The notes below the pieces were generated by a model, which had not been told where the DNA came from, searched no databases, and saw nothing but the letters and a program-made list of their open reading frames with translations. Position numbers and translations under genes: made by a program. A DNA stretch of 36,186 nt from Candidatus Woesearchaeota archaeon (GTDB lineage Archaea > Nanobdellota > Nanobdellia > SCGC-AAA011-G17 > GW2011-AR20): the NCBI GenBank assembly GCA_016181245.1, contig JACOZR010000020.1, positions 1 through 36,186 of the forward strand. The letters run 5' to 3'. This document shows, one piece after another, positions 1 through 9,522 of the stretch; position 1 is the stretch's first letter, and every line of letters begins with the position of its first letter.

Positions 1-189
1 AGTGGAAGCATTTTTCTTTACTTTTAATGTTTTCTCAGAAATTTCAAGATGATCTAAATTGCATTTTCTTCTTCTTACATTTCCATCTATCAAAACAAAG
101 TTTCCATCAAGCTCATCAATTATAGCGCAAGTACTCCCAGCTTCCCTTCCAAGAAGTTTTACACATATTCTCCCTATTAGTTCTGCCAT
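1..189 (-). CDS. rpl14e: Ribosomal protein eL14 (L14e), N-terminal part; runs off the window
   Basis: Reverse complement reads MAELIGRICVKLLGREAGSTCAIIDELDGNFVLIDGNVRRRKCNLDHLEISEKTLKVKK..., typical L14e start; position after L34e. Confidence 0.85.
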   Translation of the reverse strand, partial: MAELIGRICVKLLGREAGSTCAIIDELDGNFVLIDGNVRRRKCNLDHLEISEKTLKVKKNAST

Positions 190-458
190 TGTTTATTCCT
201 AGCTTCCATTATAATTTTTCGTTTAGTACAAGAAGGGCACAAAACCCCTCCATATTTTCTTTCAGGTCTCTTCTGGGATTTAGACAAATTTTGCATTTTT
301 GTAGGCCTTTCTCTAGACACACCTTGCAAAACAGCACCACATTCGCCGCATTTAGCTTTTTGAGGCTTTCTCTTCTTGTAAAAGAGTTTTGATGCACCTG
401 ACGGTACTCTGGTATGTACCCTTCTTAATGATCTTGATCTTCTGCTTGGTCTTGGCAT
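177..458 (-). CDS. rpl34e: Ribosomal protein eL34 (L34e)
   Basis: MPRPSRRSRSLRRVHTRVPSG... with CGECG/CPSC zinc ribbon; syntenic position. Confidence 0.9.
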   Translation of the reverse strand: MPRPSRRSRSLRRVHTRVPSGASKLFYKKRKPQKAKCGECGAVLQGVSRERPTKMQNLSKSQKRPERKYGGVLCPSCTKRKIIMEARNKQWQN

Positions 459-459
459 T

Positions 460-1002
460 TTAATATACCTTCATAATTTTTCTTAAGATTGCGCTAAAGA
501 TAATGGACAGCAGCAAGTATGCCCAAATCCAGCCCAAAAATCCTAGAATTTTCGGGTCACCAAGGTTTTTAAATATATCTGTAAACCACCTTATAAGTAA
601 AATAAATGGAATTGCAGTATAAACCAGTGGTGCCATTGAAAGTTCAAATGTTCTTGGCAAATGTTCAAATTGCTTCTTTTGAAGCTCCATCATTTTTACT
701 GCATCATCTTTATACTTTTTCATCTCTTCTTGAAGTTTTTTCTGCTCATCTTTCAAGCTTTTCAAGGCTTCTTGATCAGAACCATATTTTTGTACCAATG
801 TTGTCAAAAATACAATTAACAGAACTATAATTATGAATCCTATATTAAGATGTAAATCAAGAATATTTCCTAATGTGGGGTCTAATACAGCATGTACACT
901 ATTTCCAATAACAGGCACCTTATCCCATAAACCGGCAATAATAATACTAACAAGCATTACTACAATTATCAAGAGGAATCCTTTTTTCATACTAACTCCC
1001 AC
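460..1002 (-). CDS. DUF106 / EMC3-TMCO1-like (Oxa1 superfamily) membrane protein
   Basis: Three or more TM segments with central coiled coil; lies immediately downstream of secY as in archaeal superoperons. Confidence 0.8.
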   Translation of the reverse strand: MGVSMKKGFLLIIVVMLVSIIIAGLWDKVPVIGNSVHAVLDPTLGNILDLHLNIGFIIIVLLIVFLTTLVQKYGSDQEALKSLKDEQKKLQEEMKKYKDDAVKMMELQKKQFEHLPRTFELSMAPLVYTAIPFILLIRWFTDIFKNLGDPKILGFLGWIWAYLLLSIIFSAILRKIMKVY

Positions 1003-2377
1003 CCATCATCTTTCTCATTGCAGGATGCATGTCCATCATATGATCTTGTGCTATCCTTTCATAAAAAGTATAGATAATCATTACAGTTAATAAAATACCT
1101 GTTCCATTTGACAAAGTACCAGATACGTCTGCAAAAGCAGCTAAAAATCCAACAGTAACAGCCCCCATAATTGTTAATGGGAAAATATATCTTTCCAATA
1201 TCCTTTCCAATACTCTTTCATCTCTCCTAAATCCCGGAATCTGCAGTCCAGAAGCCATTAACTGTTTTGCCTGGGAAGCAGCATCCATTCCAGAAGTTTG
1301 CACCCAGAATATGGAAAAGATTACTGCTCCAGCTATCAAAAATATTGCATAAGTAGCTGCATGTGCCAGATTTATGGGATCAAAAACACCACTAATCAAG
1401 TTGCTTACAATATTTGGAGGAAAAACCCACATGACAAATCCAGACGTAGGTGTGTTTCCTGAAAAGGTTCCTAAAAATGGATGCCCACTTTTTTGAAGTA
1501 AACTTGCCCACAGTTGTATATTGGCAAGCAAGGCTGCAATTAAAATAACGGGAATATTTGAAGTATATAAAAACTTTAAAGGCCATCTAATACCATACCC
1601 TCTTACTTTTCCAAATGACAATGGAATTTCCACCTTCATTGATTGCGCATAAACTGCAATTGCAAAAACAATAACAGTTGCTAAAATCGCACTAGCAGCT
1701 AACATTGCTCCATTTACATTTCCATTCGCTAAGGAATAGAAAAATACCAACAATTGTCCTATCGGTGCTTGTCCAGAACCAAAAGCAAGATCTCCTAAAG
1801 AATTCAAAGGAGAAAACATCCTTATGAATATCTGTGAAGATACACCTGCAGCAATGAACAATGATATACCAGAGCCAAATCCCCATTTATTCATAACCTC
1901 ATCCATATAAAGAATTAATATTCCTCCAATAAACAACTGGAAAACTAATATCCAAGGAGAAAATCCCGCAGCAGCAGTCAATCCTCCCAAAAATACAAAA
2001 ATGATAGCTTCAAAAATAATGAAGAATATAGCTAATACTTTTTGTAATCCTTGAAAAAATGCTCTTCCTTCTTTAGTTGTTGTATCTATCTTTAATATTC
2101 CAGACCCGCTTAACAGCTGCAGTACAATAGAAGCAGTAACAATTGGTCCAATACCAAGAGTGGTTAAAAAGCCAAACTGTGCACCAAGAATAATAGATAA
2201 AAATTCAAAATTAGCTAATGCCGCTTCTTCTAAACCATAAAGAGGCACAACACCCAAAACAAAAAAAGCAATAAGTATCACTAATGTCCACTTGAGTTTT
2301 TTATTAAACGGTAAATGTTTTTCAGTCGGACCTTTTACTTCTGGTAATATAGATATTAGTGAATTAAAAAATTGCAT
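992..2377 (-). CDS. secY: Preprotein translocase subunit SecY
   Basis: 461 aa polytopic protein with SecY motifs (GSGISLFIAAGV, PLKFLYTSNIPVIL); position after uL15. Confidence 0.97.
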   Translation of the reverse strand: MQFFNSLISILPEVKGPTEKHLPFNKKLKWTLVILIAFFVLGVVPLYGLEEAALANFEFLSIILGAQFGFLTTLGIGPIVTASIVLQLLSGSGILKIDTTTKEGRAFFQGLQKVLAIFFIIFEAIIFVFLGGLTAAAGFSPWILVFQLFIGGILILYMDEVMNKWGFGSGISLFIAAGVSSQIFIRMFSPLNSLGDLAFGSGQAPIGQLLVFFYSLANGNVNGAMLAASAILATVIVFAIAVYAQSMKVEIPLSFGKVRGYGIRWPLKFLYTSNIPVILIAALLANIQLWASLLQKSGHPFLGTFSGNTPTSGFVMWVFPPNIVSNLISGVFDPINLAHAATYAIFLIAGAVIFSIFWVQTSGMDAASQAKQLMASGLQIPGFRRDERVLERILERYIFPLTIMGAVTVGFLAAFADVSGTLSNGTGILLTVMIIYTFYERIAQDHMMDMHPAMRKMMGGS

Positions 2378-2378
2378 C

Positions 2379-2828
2379 TTAATTATTTAAACTTCCACCC
2401 GCTTTTTCTATCTTTTCTTTTGCTTTCTTGGAAAACCAAGAAGCTTTAACTTCTAATTTCTTGGTAACTAAACCAGCACCAAGAAGTTTATCATACCCTA
2501 AATCAGATAGATTAATCATATATTTATCTTTATCTTTTTTTACAAGATTTTGAGTAACATAAAACTCTAATTTTTTTTCTAAATCTAAAATATTTATTGC
2601 ATGAATTTTTTTAACAACTTTCTTAGGCCTATTAAACCCGCTTTTCCCATAATATGCATTTCCAACAGTAGTCAAAATACTTGGTTTTTTCTGCCCTGCT
2701 CTTTTTCCTGTTCCAGCCATACCAAATCCGCCTCTATTTCCTGAACCTCTTCTCTTCTTTTTAGCTCCGCCTCCATGTGTATGACTTCCTCTATATCTTG
2801 CAGCTTTTTTTTGTTTATTAACTGGCAT
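2379..2828 (-). CDS. rpl15: Ribosomal protein uL15
   Basis: Gly/Lys-rich N-terminus RYRGSHTHGGGAKKKRRGSGNRGGFGMAG; synteny. Confidence 0.95.
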   Translation of the reverse strand: MPVNKQKKAARYRGSHTHGGGAKKKRRGSGNRGGFGMAGTGKRAGQKKPSILTTVGNAYYGKSGFNRPKKVVKKIHAINILDLEKKLEFYVTQNLVKKDKDKYMINLSDLGYDKLLGAGLVTKKLEVKASWFSKKAKEKIEKAGGSLNN

Positions 2829-2829
2829 A

Positions 2830-3253
2830 TTAAATCATCCTCTGTAGTAAATCATTAACTCTATCTTTTCTATATCCTAAAACACCACCCATTGAAAAAG
2901 GTTTTTTTATCCCACCCCTCTCAAATCCTTTTAAAGGAGGTTTCAATTTAAAAAAAAGTTTTAGACCTGGAACATCTCCTATCTTTTATTTTTTCTTTTA
3001 CATAAGCATCATTAAGTTTTTTATTTCCTGGCAATCTCCCTCTTTCACTCAAGAGTCTTGTTAAAGTTGTTTTATCAATTTCTCCCCAAGTAACATAATC
3101 TTTAATTTTCTTCAGCATACCTGAAGAAGTTTTATTATAATCTATAATCACGCAATGATATTTGTTATAAATCTTAAGAAGACGCATAGTATCTTCTATT
3201 CTCCTATTTACTCCAGCTCTCCCCCTAACTCTTATCACTGCAACCTTACTCAT
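2830..3253 (-). pseudogene. rpl30: Ribosomal protein uL30, reading frame interrupted by an apparent +1-nt insertion (ORF 2948-3253 gives the N-terminal 101 aa; the C-terminus continues in another frame to the TAA at 2830-2832)
   Basis: N-terminal frame is uL30-like to ...LNDAYVKEKIK; other frame encodes IGDVPGLKLFFKLKPPLKGFERGGIKKPFSMGGVLGYRKDRVNDLLQRMI*, the expected archaeal uL30 C-terminus. Confidence 0.85.
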
Positions 3254-3995
3254 TTCTTCCCTTTAAAACTCCTAATTTTTCAACATCTTTGCTTGATACT
3301 TTTGTTTTTGAAAGTTCTTTGAACGCACTAAAGCAGGCTGTTACAAGATTTAACCTATTTTTAGAGTTGGTGGCATTAGCATAAACATCTTTTATCCCAG
3401 CTAAGTCTAGTATTTTTTTGCACTCCTCTTCAATGCATAATCCTGTTCCAATAGGCGCAGGAAGTAATTCTATTTGAGCAGAACTACATTTTCCTACAGT
3501 CTTAAACGGAATAGAATGAGGTTTTCCACATCCACATGCCCAACTACCACATCCTCTTCTGATACTTATCAAATTTAATTTAGCAGATCTCAAAGCCTTT
3601 TCTCTTGCAGGCATAGTTTCTTTTGATTTTCCAAATCCTATGCCAACATAACCATTTTTGTTCCCAACAACAGCCAAACATCCAAAATTTGGTTTGTTTC
3701 CTTCCTTGGTTTTCTTTTGAGTTTGTCTCCAAATGCTCTTCTTTCCTCCACCAAACTTTCCTTTTGATTGGCCAATTGATAATAAAGTAGATTGTAATTC
3801 TGGAACAAGCACATCCACTATCTGAGGTTCTAATATCTTAACTCCCTTGTTAAGGATTTCTTCAATACTCTTAATCTCTCCAGATTTTACTTTCATTCCT
3901 ATTTCAGTTTTAGGATTCCATCCTTCTTTGTCAAAAGTTCTAACTATAACTCCCTCTGGAGGTTCTAAAATAACTGCTTTCTGTTCTTCTACCAT
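3246..3995 (-). CDS. rps5: Ribosomal protein uS5
   Basis: GCLAVVGNKNGYVGIGFGKSKETMPAREKA motif; synteny. Confidence 0.96.
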   Translation of the reverse strand: MVEEQKAVILEPPEGVIVRTFDKEGWNPKTEIGMKVKSGEIKSIEEILNKGVKILEPQIVDVLVPELQSTLLSIGQSKGKFGGGKKSIWRQTQKKTKEGNKPNFGCLAVVGNKNGYVGIGFGKSKETMPAREKALRSAKLNLISIRRGCGSWACGCGKPHSIPFKTVGKCSSAQIELLPAPIGTGLCIEEECKKILDLAGIKDVYANATNSKNRLNLVTACFSAFKELSKTKVSSKDVEKLGVLKGRNE

Positions 3996-3996
3996 T

Positions 3997-4575
3997 TTAT
4001 TTGCTCTCTATTTTCTTCTTTATTAACTCAAAGTTTTTGCTAATTTCTTCAGGTTTAACATTTTGTTTAATGTATCTTGAAAATTGTTTCTTGTATTTCT
4101 CAGAATTACCCATTTTTAAAGCATACTCTTGTATATGTTTTCCCTTAATCCTATCTTCAGAAGGTAAAACTTTTTCATCTACTGGAATTTCTAATCCCGC
4201 ATCAACAACTCCTTTTAATGCAGCATAAAGCGAAGATCCTTTAAGGGATGAATGTAAGCCAATGTCTAATACGGCTGCTTTAATTTTATGGCTCTGTGCT
4301 TTATGGCCTAATAAGTATCCCACAAGATAAGATGAAGGTAAATTGTTAACATGATAACTCCAACCTAGTTTTCTCAAATCAGAAGTTGTTGCAGAAATTA
4401 ACACTTTATCTCCTTTTGGCGAATATTGGATTAATTGGGTTATTATGACATTTGTTTTCTTCCTTATAGCAAGTCTAATTTTTTTTGAACTAAGAAGCTT
4501 AAGCCTAGACTTATAGTCTGTTTTTCCTTCTCTCTTCCTTTTCAAAAGAACAGTATATCTTCTACTTTTTGCCAT
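3997..4575 (-). CDS. rpl18: Ribosomal protein uL18
   Basis: Archaeal L18 N-terminus RRYTVLLKRKREGKTDYKSRLKLL; synteny. Confidence 0.96.
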   Translation of the reverse strand: MAKSRRYTVLLKRKREGKTDYKSRLKLLSSKKIRLAIRKKTNVIITQLIQYSPKGDKVLISATTSDLRKLGWSYHVNNLPSSYLVGYLLGHKAQSHKIKAAVLDIGLHSSLKGSSLYAALKGVVDAGLEIPVDEKVLPSEDRIKGKHIQEYALKMGNSEKYKKQFSRYIKQNVKPEEISKNFELIKKKIESK

Positions 4576-5020
4576 GTTTTATAAGATCATGTTCCTCCAT
4601 ATACATTTTAAGGTGTCTTCTGCTTCTGAAAAATCCGCCTTTTGATTTTAAGTACATCTCTTTATATGTTTTTGAATCAATTAATTGATTATCATGAATG
4701 GACTTCAAAAATTCTCTTTGAACTCTTACTTTTCTAACCCATTGTGTTTTTCTAGGTGTTCTGGCATTCTTAGAACCTTTTCTAGACCCACTATTCTTTC
4801 TTCTACCTTTCTTTTTTTGAACTAGATTTGCTCTTGCTCTTACTCTGGATTGTAAATTTACATCTTTCTTTGTAATAATATTTTTCATGATAAGAGCTTT
4901 AACATCATTGCCTGTAATTGCATCTTTTATCTGAGATAATGCACTAGTATCAAAAGCTACCTTGCTAGTACTAGTCTTTAATATTCTAGCTGCCAACTTT
5001 TTTTGTAGTTTTAAATTCAT
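4562..5020 (-). CDS. rpl19e: Ribosomal protein eL19 (L19e)
   Basis: MNLKLQKKLAARIL...KKKGRRKNSGSRKGSKNARTPRKTQWVRKVR. Confidence 0.96.
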   Translation of the reverse strand: MNLKLQKKLAARILKTSTSKVAFDTSALSQIKDAITGNDVKALIMKNIITKKDVNLQSRVRARANLVQKKKGRRKNSGSRKGSKNARTPRKTQWVRKVRVQREFLKSIHDNQLIDSKTYKEMYLKSKGGFFRSRRHLKMYMEEHDLIKHGKK

Positions 5021-5517
5021 TTCAATCCTTTCTCCAGCACTTTTCTCTTTTCCTCTTTTTCAGCTTCTTTCTTTTCTTCTTCAGTAAGTGTCTTCTTTTT
5101 TTCCTCTACCTTAACTTCCTGTTTCTTCTTTTCTTGCTTCTTTTTATTCTTTAATTCTTCAGCTTTTATTAAAAATGCAGCAACATCTTTTATATTCAAA
5201 ATTTGAAATTTAAGTTCTTGCATTTTTTGTATAAGCATAATTTTTTTCTTCATCCCGACACTTGCCGCAATTATGACAATATCCTTTTTGGCATTTAACA
5301 AAGTTAAATCCTTAATAGTATGAACTATTGTAGGTTCCATACCCTTTATAAGAAATTTTTTATCTTTGCCAGAACCATACCCAATTTTAGGAGTTAATCC
5401 TTGTCCTCCCTTGCATAATCTTAATTTGTTATGAATTCCTCTAGGTCTTCTCCAGGCACTTCCCAGGCTCTTGAAGTGCACTGATTCATGTCTGACAAAC
5501 TTTTTTTTGGCTTTCAT
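5017..5517 (-). CDS. rpl32e: Ribosomal protein eL32 (L32e) with a Lys/Glu-rich C-terminal extension
   Basis: FVRHESVHFKSLGSAWRRPRGIHNKLR motif; synteny. Confidence 0.94.
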   Translation of the reverse strand: MKAKKKFVRHESVHFKSLGSAWRRPRGIHNKLRLCKGGQGLTPKIGYGSGKDKKFLIKGMEPTIVHTIKDLTLLNAKKDIVIIAASVGMKKKIMLIQKMQELKFQILNIKDVAAFLIKAEELKNKKKQEKKKQEVKVEEKKKTLTEEEKKEAEKEEKRKVLEKGLK

Positions 5518-6062
5518 ATAACTGATTTCCCCCCTTTGTGGATTATGTAAATCCCATCTTGAAATACTCTTCTGTCCTTATCAGTTATTCTTGTGCACTG
5601 CTCAATGTTTGCAGCAGTTTGTCCAGCAATTTCTTTATTAGCGCTAGTAATCATGATTTCATCTCCTTTTATTACAGCTTGTGAACCATCTAATATCTTG
5701 GCCTTTCTCGCAACTTTTTCTCCAAGGAAATTTTTAACGATAACATTGCCTTTGTCAATAGAAACGTTCATAGGAAAATGCCCAGAGCATATCTTTAATT
5801 TGTATTCATAATGCTTTAATGATCCCTGAATCATGTTCCTTATATGTGCAGCATTAGTATTGATAAGTCTTTTTTCTCTTTTAGTGAAATCTCCCTTAGA
5901 AAAAAGTATAACAGAATTACTTTCCTTTTTAATACCTATAACTGCATTTTTAATGAATAATTTGTTTTCCCCCGCAGGTCCAGTAATTATAACGGTTCTT
6001 GCATCTATGTCAACATTAACATTTTCTGGAATACTGACTTTTTTCTCAGGAGTTTTAACCAT
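5514..6062 (-). CDS. rpl6: Ribosomal protein uL6
   Basis: KTPEKKVSIPENVNVDIDARTVIITGPAGE...; synteny. Confidence 0.95.
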   Translation of the reverse strand: MVKTPEKKVSIPENVNVDIDARTVIITGPAGENKLFIKNAVIGIKKESNSVILFSKGDFTKREKRLINTNAAHIRNMIQGSLKHYEYKLKICSGHFPMNVSIDKGNVIVKNFLGEKVARKAKILDGSQAVIKGDEIMITSANKEIAGQTAANIEQCTRITDKDRRVFQDGIYIIHKGGKSVI

Positions 6063-6063
6063 A

Positions 6064-6456
6064 TTAATAAACGTAAGATATTAATCTTCCTCCATACCCT
6101 TTTTCTTTTGATTCAAGATGGGTCATAATGCCCTTAGGAGTAGACACTATAATAATACCAAAATCTTTTGCAGGCAAGTATCTCTTTTCATACTTCTCTA
6201 TGTCTTCTTTTTTAAAAGAAAATCTAGGTTTTATCACACCACATTTATTTATTCTGCCAAGAAGATTAACTTGAATAATATTTGATTTTCCATCTTCAAT
6301 AAGTTTAGATTCTCCCAAATACCCATTATCCTGCATGATGTCTAAAACAGCTTTTACAGTTTTAGACACAGGTTTCACTATGCATTCTTTCTTTCCTACA
6401 TTGTCGCAATTATGAATCTTTGACAAGACGCTTGCTAGTGGATCATTCATTGACAT
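6064..6456 (-). CDS. rps8: Ribosomal protein uS8
   Basis: [43 protein letters not shown]. Confidence 0.96.
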   Translation of the reverse strand: MSMNDPLASVLSKIHNCDNVGKKECIVKPVSKTVKAVLDIMQDNGYLGESKLIEDGKSNIIQVNLLGRINKCGVIKPRFSFKKEDIEKYEKRYLPAKDFGIIIVSTPKGIMTHLESKEKGYGGRLISYVY

Positions 6457-6457
6457 T

Positions 6458-6688
6458 TTAATTATACTTCCTAAATCCTATTTTCTTTGCATTTTCTCTG
6501 AAGCATTGTCTGCAGAGATTGATGCCATATTTTTGTATATGCGCTCCAGATCTCTCGCAAATGCCGCATCTCTTGAGATTTTTTCCAAAATCTCTCTTCT
6601 TTGGAGCATTATGCTTGATAAACTTCTGTAGCTTTGCGGGCTTTACTTCAAGCTGCTTAAACACTTTCACATGGCTGCTATATGTCAT
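6458..6688 (-). CDS. rps14: Ribosomal protein uS14 (zinc-binding form); start set at MTYSSH
   Basis: [37 protein letters not shown]; synteny. Confidence 0.93.
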   Translation of the reverse strand: MTYSSHVKVFKQLEVKPAKLQKFIKHNAPKKRDFGKNLKRCGICERSGAHIQKYGINLCRQCFRENAKKIGFRKYN

Positions 6689-7214
6689 TTTTATTCTTGC
6701 TCTCCTTTGGTACAATTGTTACGTTGAATTTATTTTTGATAAACATAATTGCATCCTCTCTTGAAACCCTATGGCGTAATGGCACTTTAACACTTGATAT
6801 TCTCCTATGCTTTATCCTGAAACCAGGCCTTTTTAAAGTAACCGCAACCTCTAGTCCAATAATCCCTATCTCTGCATTATATTCCACGCCGGGAATGTCA
6901 ATATATTCTGGTATTCCAAATGAAAAATTGCCAGATTTATCAAACTTTGATTCTGTCAATGTGTTATTTGCAGCAACTAATAATCTTTTCAATACACTTT
7001 CAGCAACCTCTCCTCTCAATGTAACCTTAGTAGCAATTTCTAATTTAGGTCTTACGCCCCATGTAGGAATTCTCTTCATGGTTCTAGTTTTTACAGGTTT
7101 AGCCTTGGTAATAGTTGTTAATAATCTCGAGGCTTTCTCTAACTTGTCTCCCGTACCTCCTACACCAATGTTAAGCGTAACCTTCTCTATTTTTACTTCT
7201 TGCATAGGGTTCAT
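6678..7214 (-). CDS. rpl5: Ribosomal protein uL5
   Basis: VTLNIGVGGTGDKLEKASRLLTTITKAKPVKT; synteny. Confidence 0.96.
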   Translation of the reverse strand: MNPMQEVKIEKVTLNIGVGGTGDKLEKASRLLTTITKAKPVKTRTMKRIPTWGVRPKLEIATKVTLRGEVAESVLKRLLVAANNTLTESKFDKSGNFSFGIPEYIDIPGVEYNAEIGIIGLEVAVTLKRPGFRIKHRRISSVKVPLRHRVSREDAIMFIKNKFNVTIVPKESKNKNDI

Positions 7215-7903
7215 TTTTCTAGGAATTTATGTTCAATAACAAAAACATATTTTTTCAATGTTTCAAACTGTGAATCTTTAGTTTTGATTAAAACTCTGTC
7301 TTCATTTAGGTTCTTTTCTTTAATAATCTCAGTTACTTTTCCACTTACTCCCCTGTGTTTTCCACCTAATAGAAAAACTTCACTTCCTTTTTCAAGCTTT
7401 AAATGGGTTTGAATTGAATTATTGCTTAAATCAATAACAACAGTGTCTCCTGTTTTGTAAACATCTTTATCTGCAAGAATATTTTTGCCATCAATAAGAT
7501 TTAACTGTAATCTCTTGCCTTTCAAAATTTTCTTTCCTATTACCTTGTATGGCTTTAGATTTTCTAACTCTTTCTTCAATGCAATTAGTTCAAACTTACC
7601 TTCTTGATTTAAGATCATTCTATACGCTTCTTTAGTATCTGGAATCTCAATAGTGTCCATAAATCCAACACCTAAATGAGAATCAACAACTGGTTTTTTA
7701 TTAACAATAACAGATTTATTGTTAAGAATATACCTAACTTCCCTTGTTGTAGAAGCATAATTAAGCATTTCCTTTATCACCAAACTAAAAGTGATGCATC
7801 TATCTAATGAGTGTGCACCAGGTTTTGACCTAGTGGTCCACTTAGTTTCCTTTCTTTTTATCGGCCAATTTTTTGGCGCTCTGCTTCTTGATAGGTGTGC
7901 CAT
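7211..7903 (-). CDS. rps4e: Ribosomal protein eS4 (S4e)
   Basis: MAHLSRSRAPKNWPIKRKETKWTTRSKPGAHSLDRCITF; S4 and KOW regions; synteny. Confidence 0.96.
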   Translation of the reverse strand: MAHLSRSRAPKNWPIKRKETKWTTRSKPGAHSLDRCITFSLVIKEMLNYASTTREVRYILNNKSVIVNKKPVVDSHLGVGFMDTIEIPDTKEAYRMILNQEGKFELIALKKELENLKPYKVIGKKILKGKRLQLNLIDGKNILADKDVYKTGDTVVIDLSNNSIQTHLKLEKGSEVFLLGGKHRGVSGKVTEIIKEKNLNEDRVLIKTKDSQFETLKKYVFVIEHKFLEK

Positions 7904-8282
7904 TTTTTCTGTCTAATATTCGCTTTCTCCTTTCATCTGATAAATTTAATTCTGTTATAATCAAGTTTGATGGATGAATTGGATAAAAAGACTTTGAACC
8001 GTCTCTTTTAGTTCTATCCGCTCCATCAATCCATACTCTTGTTTTCTTAACAAAGACTTTTTCAATCTTTCCAATCTTGCCCTTGAATTGTCCAACTAGT
8101 ATCTTTACAGTATCCCCTTTTCTTACAGGGATGCTTCTCTTACCATATTTTTTTATTAATTCTTTTGATAAGTGAGAACCTAAAAATTTGTGCTTAATAT
8201 GTAAAGGAGCATTATACTGATATTTTCTCTTCTTTCTAGGCTGCTTACTTGATTTCCAATGAGTAGAGAATAATTTTTTCAT
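7842..8282 (-). CDS. rpl24: Ribosomal protein uL24; start at MKKLFSTHWK
   Basis: KOW motif RKGDTVKILVGQFKGKIGKIEKV; synteny. Confidence 0.94.
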   Translation of the reverse strand: MKKLFSTHWKSSKQPRKKRKYQYNAPLHIKHKFLGSHLSKELIKKYGKRSIPVRKGDTVKILVGQFKGKIGKIEKVFVKKTRVWIDGADRTKRDGSKSFYPIHPSNLIITELNLSDERRKRILDRKNGTPIKKQSAKKLADKKKGN

Positions 8283-8283
8283 T

Positions 8284-8685
8284 TTAAACAACGATAGAAG
8301 CGATCTTAGCAATACCGGGCCATCGCTCTGTAACCTCCTTCGCAATAGCCCCTTTTATTATAGTTCCCTTAGGATTTCCTTTATCATCCTTCAACACAAC
8401 AGCAGCATTATCTTCAAACTTTATTCTTTCACCAGTTAATCTCCTGTATTCTCTCTTTTGCCTTACAATTATAGCTTGAACTACCTGACTTTTCATTCCC
8501 GGCTTTCCTTTTACAATTGTGGCATTAACCATATCTCCTATGCCTGCAGCAGGAACTTTTCCTTTTCTTGTCTTTAATCCTTTTACAGAGAATATCTTGA
8601 TTATCTTAGCTCCAGAATTATCACAGACAGGAACTTTTGCTTCCAAGTTCAACCCTCTAGTTACTTTAGCCATAAGTGATTTCAT
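8284..8685 (-). CDS. rpl14: Ribosomal protein uL14
   Basis: VPVCDNSGAKIIKIFSVKG...GDMVNATIVKGKP. Confidence 0.97.
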   Translation of the reverse strand: MKSLMAKVTRGLNLEAKVPVCDNSGAKIIKIFSVKGLKTRKGKVPAAGIGDMVNATIVKGKPGMKSQVVQAIIVRQKREYRRLTGERIKFEDNAAVVLKDDKGNPKGTIIKGAIAKEVTERWPGIAKIASIVV

Positions 8686-9005
8686 TTTTTTATGACCTCG
8701 ATTATCACAAAGTGTTTTGTTTTTGAAATTGGTTTTGTTTCTCCAATCATTACGATATCTCCAACATTTGCATCAATGCACAATGGATTATGTACCTTTA
8801 GCTTGCTTTGTTTTTTTTCATATCTTTCATATTTTGGGATATAGTGAAAATGATGGAATGATACAGTTGCTGTTTTTGAAACATTTTTCTTGATAACCTC
8901 AACCTGCATTAATTTCCCTCTAACTCTTTGAATTCCGTGAAATGGACATTGTCTGTCTTCACATTTATTCTTCGGTACTTTTACGTCAATCCCTATTGTT
9001 TTCAT
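8682..9005 (-). CDS. rps17: Ribosomal protein uS17
   Basis: CEDRQCPFHGIQRVRGKLMQVEVIKKNVSKTATV. Confidence 0.95.
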   Translation of the reverse strand: MKTIGIDVKVPKNKCEDRQCPFHGIQRVRGKLMQVEVIKKNVSKTATVSFHHFHYIPKYERYEKKQSKLKVHNPLCIDANVGDIVMIGETKPISKTKHFVIIEVIKK

Positions 9006-9226
9006 TTTATTTCTTCAGGTCTCCTAATGACATGATTGCCTTTTATGATACTAGAGCCTATCTTGAAAGTTATTTGAGACTTGATCAACTTCTTGATTCC
9101 TTTCTGAGTTTCAAGGGTCAATATGTTTTTTGTCTCATCGATAACCTTGCCTGATAATCCAAGCAGATTCTTATTCTGAGCGTCTACTATCTCTATTTTT
9201 GTGCCAATCAAGGTGTGTTTTATCAT
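9002..9226 (-). CDS. rnp1: RNase P protein component 1 (Rpp29/Pop4)
   Basis: LIGTKIEIVDAQNKNLLGLSGKVIDETKNILTLET; conserved archaeal position aIF1-rnp1-uS17. Confidence 0.9.
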   Translation of the reverse strand: MIKHTLIGTKIEIVDAQNKNLLGLSGKVIDETKNILTLETQKGIKKLIKSQITFKIGSSIIKGNHVIRRPEEIK

Positions 9227-9228
9227 TT

Positions 9229-9522
9229 TTATCGAACGTGCGTAAATCCAAGTTTTGCAAGTTCTTCTTTAACCTTTGCTGTATGTTCTCCTTGCAACTC
9301 AATTTTGCCATCTTTGATTGTTCCGCCACAGGCAAGCTTCGCTTTTAAAGTTTTGGCGAGATCCTTAAGGTTTATATCTTTTTGATCCAACCCTTCTATA
9401 ACAGTTGTCAACTTACCAAATCTTCTTTTGACGGTCTTAACATTGATGTGCTGATCTTCTTTTGCTATTGATTCACAAACACACAGTTCCTTTGAAAGGC
9501 CGCACTTAGGGCATATATTCAT
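9229..9522 (-). CDS. Translation initiation factor aIF1 (SUI1)
   Basis: [19 protein letters not shown]...[23 protein letters not shown]-terminal zinc-ribbon-like CxxC. Confidence 0.94.
   Translation of the reverse strand: MNICPKCGLSKELCVCESIAKEDQHINVKTVKRRFGKLTTVIEGLDQKDINLKDLAKTLKAKLACGGTIKDGKIELQGEHTAKVKEELAKLGFTHVR

Noticed and set aside
2948-3253. Treating uL30 as a complete 101-aa protein, or as programmed frameshifting
   Set aside because: The conserved uL30 C-terminus follows in another frame; no known programmed frameshift in rpl30, and the site is an A-rich run prone to indel error
6682-7239. 185-aa plus-strand ORF antisense to uL5 (and other plus-strand ORFs inside 1-14300)
   Set aside because: Shadow ORFs of strongly supported ribosomal genes; hydrophobic, low-complexity translations with no recognisable motif
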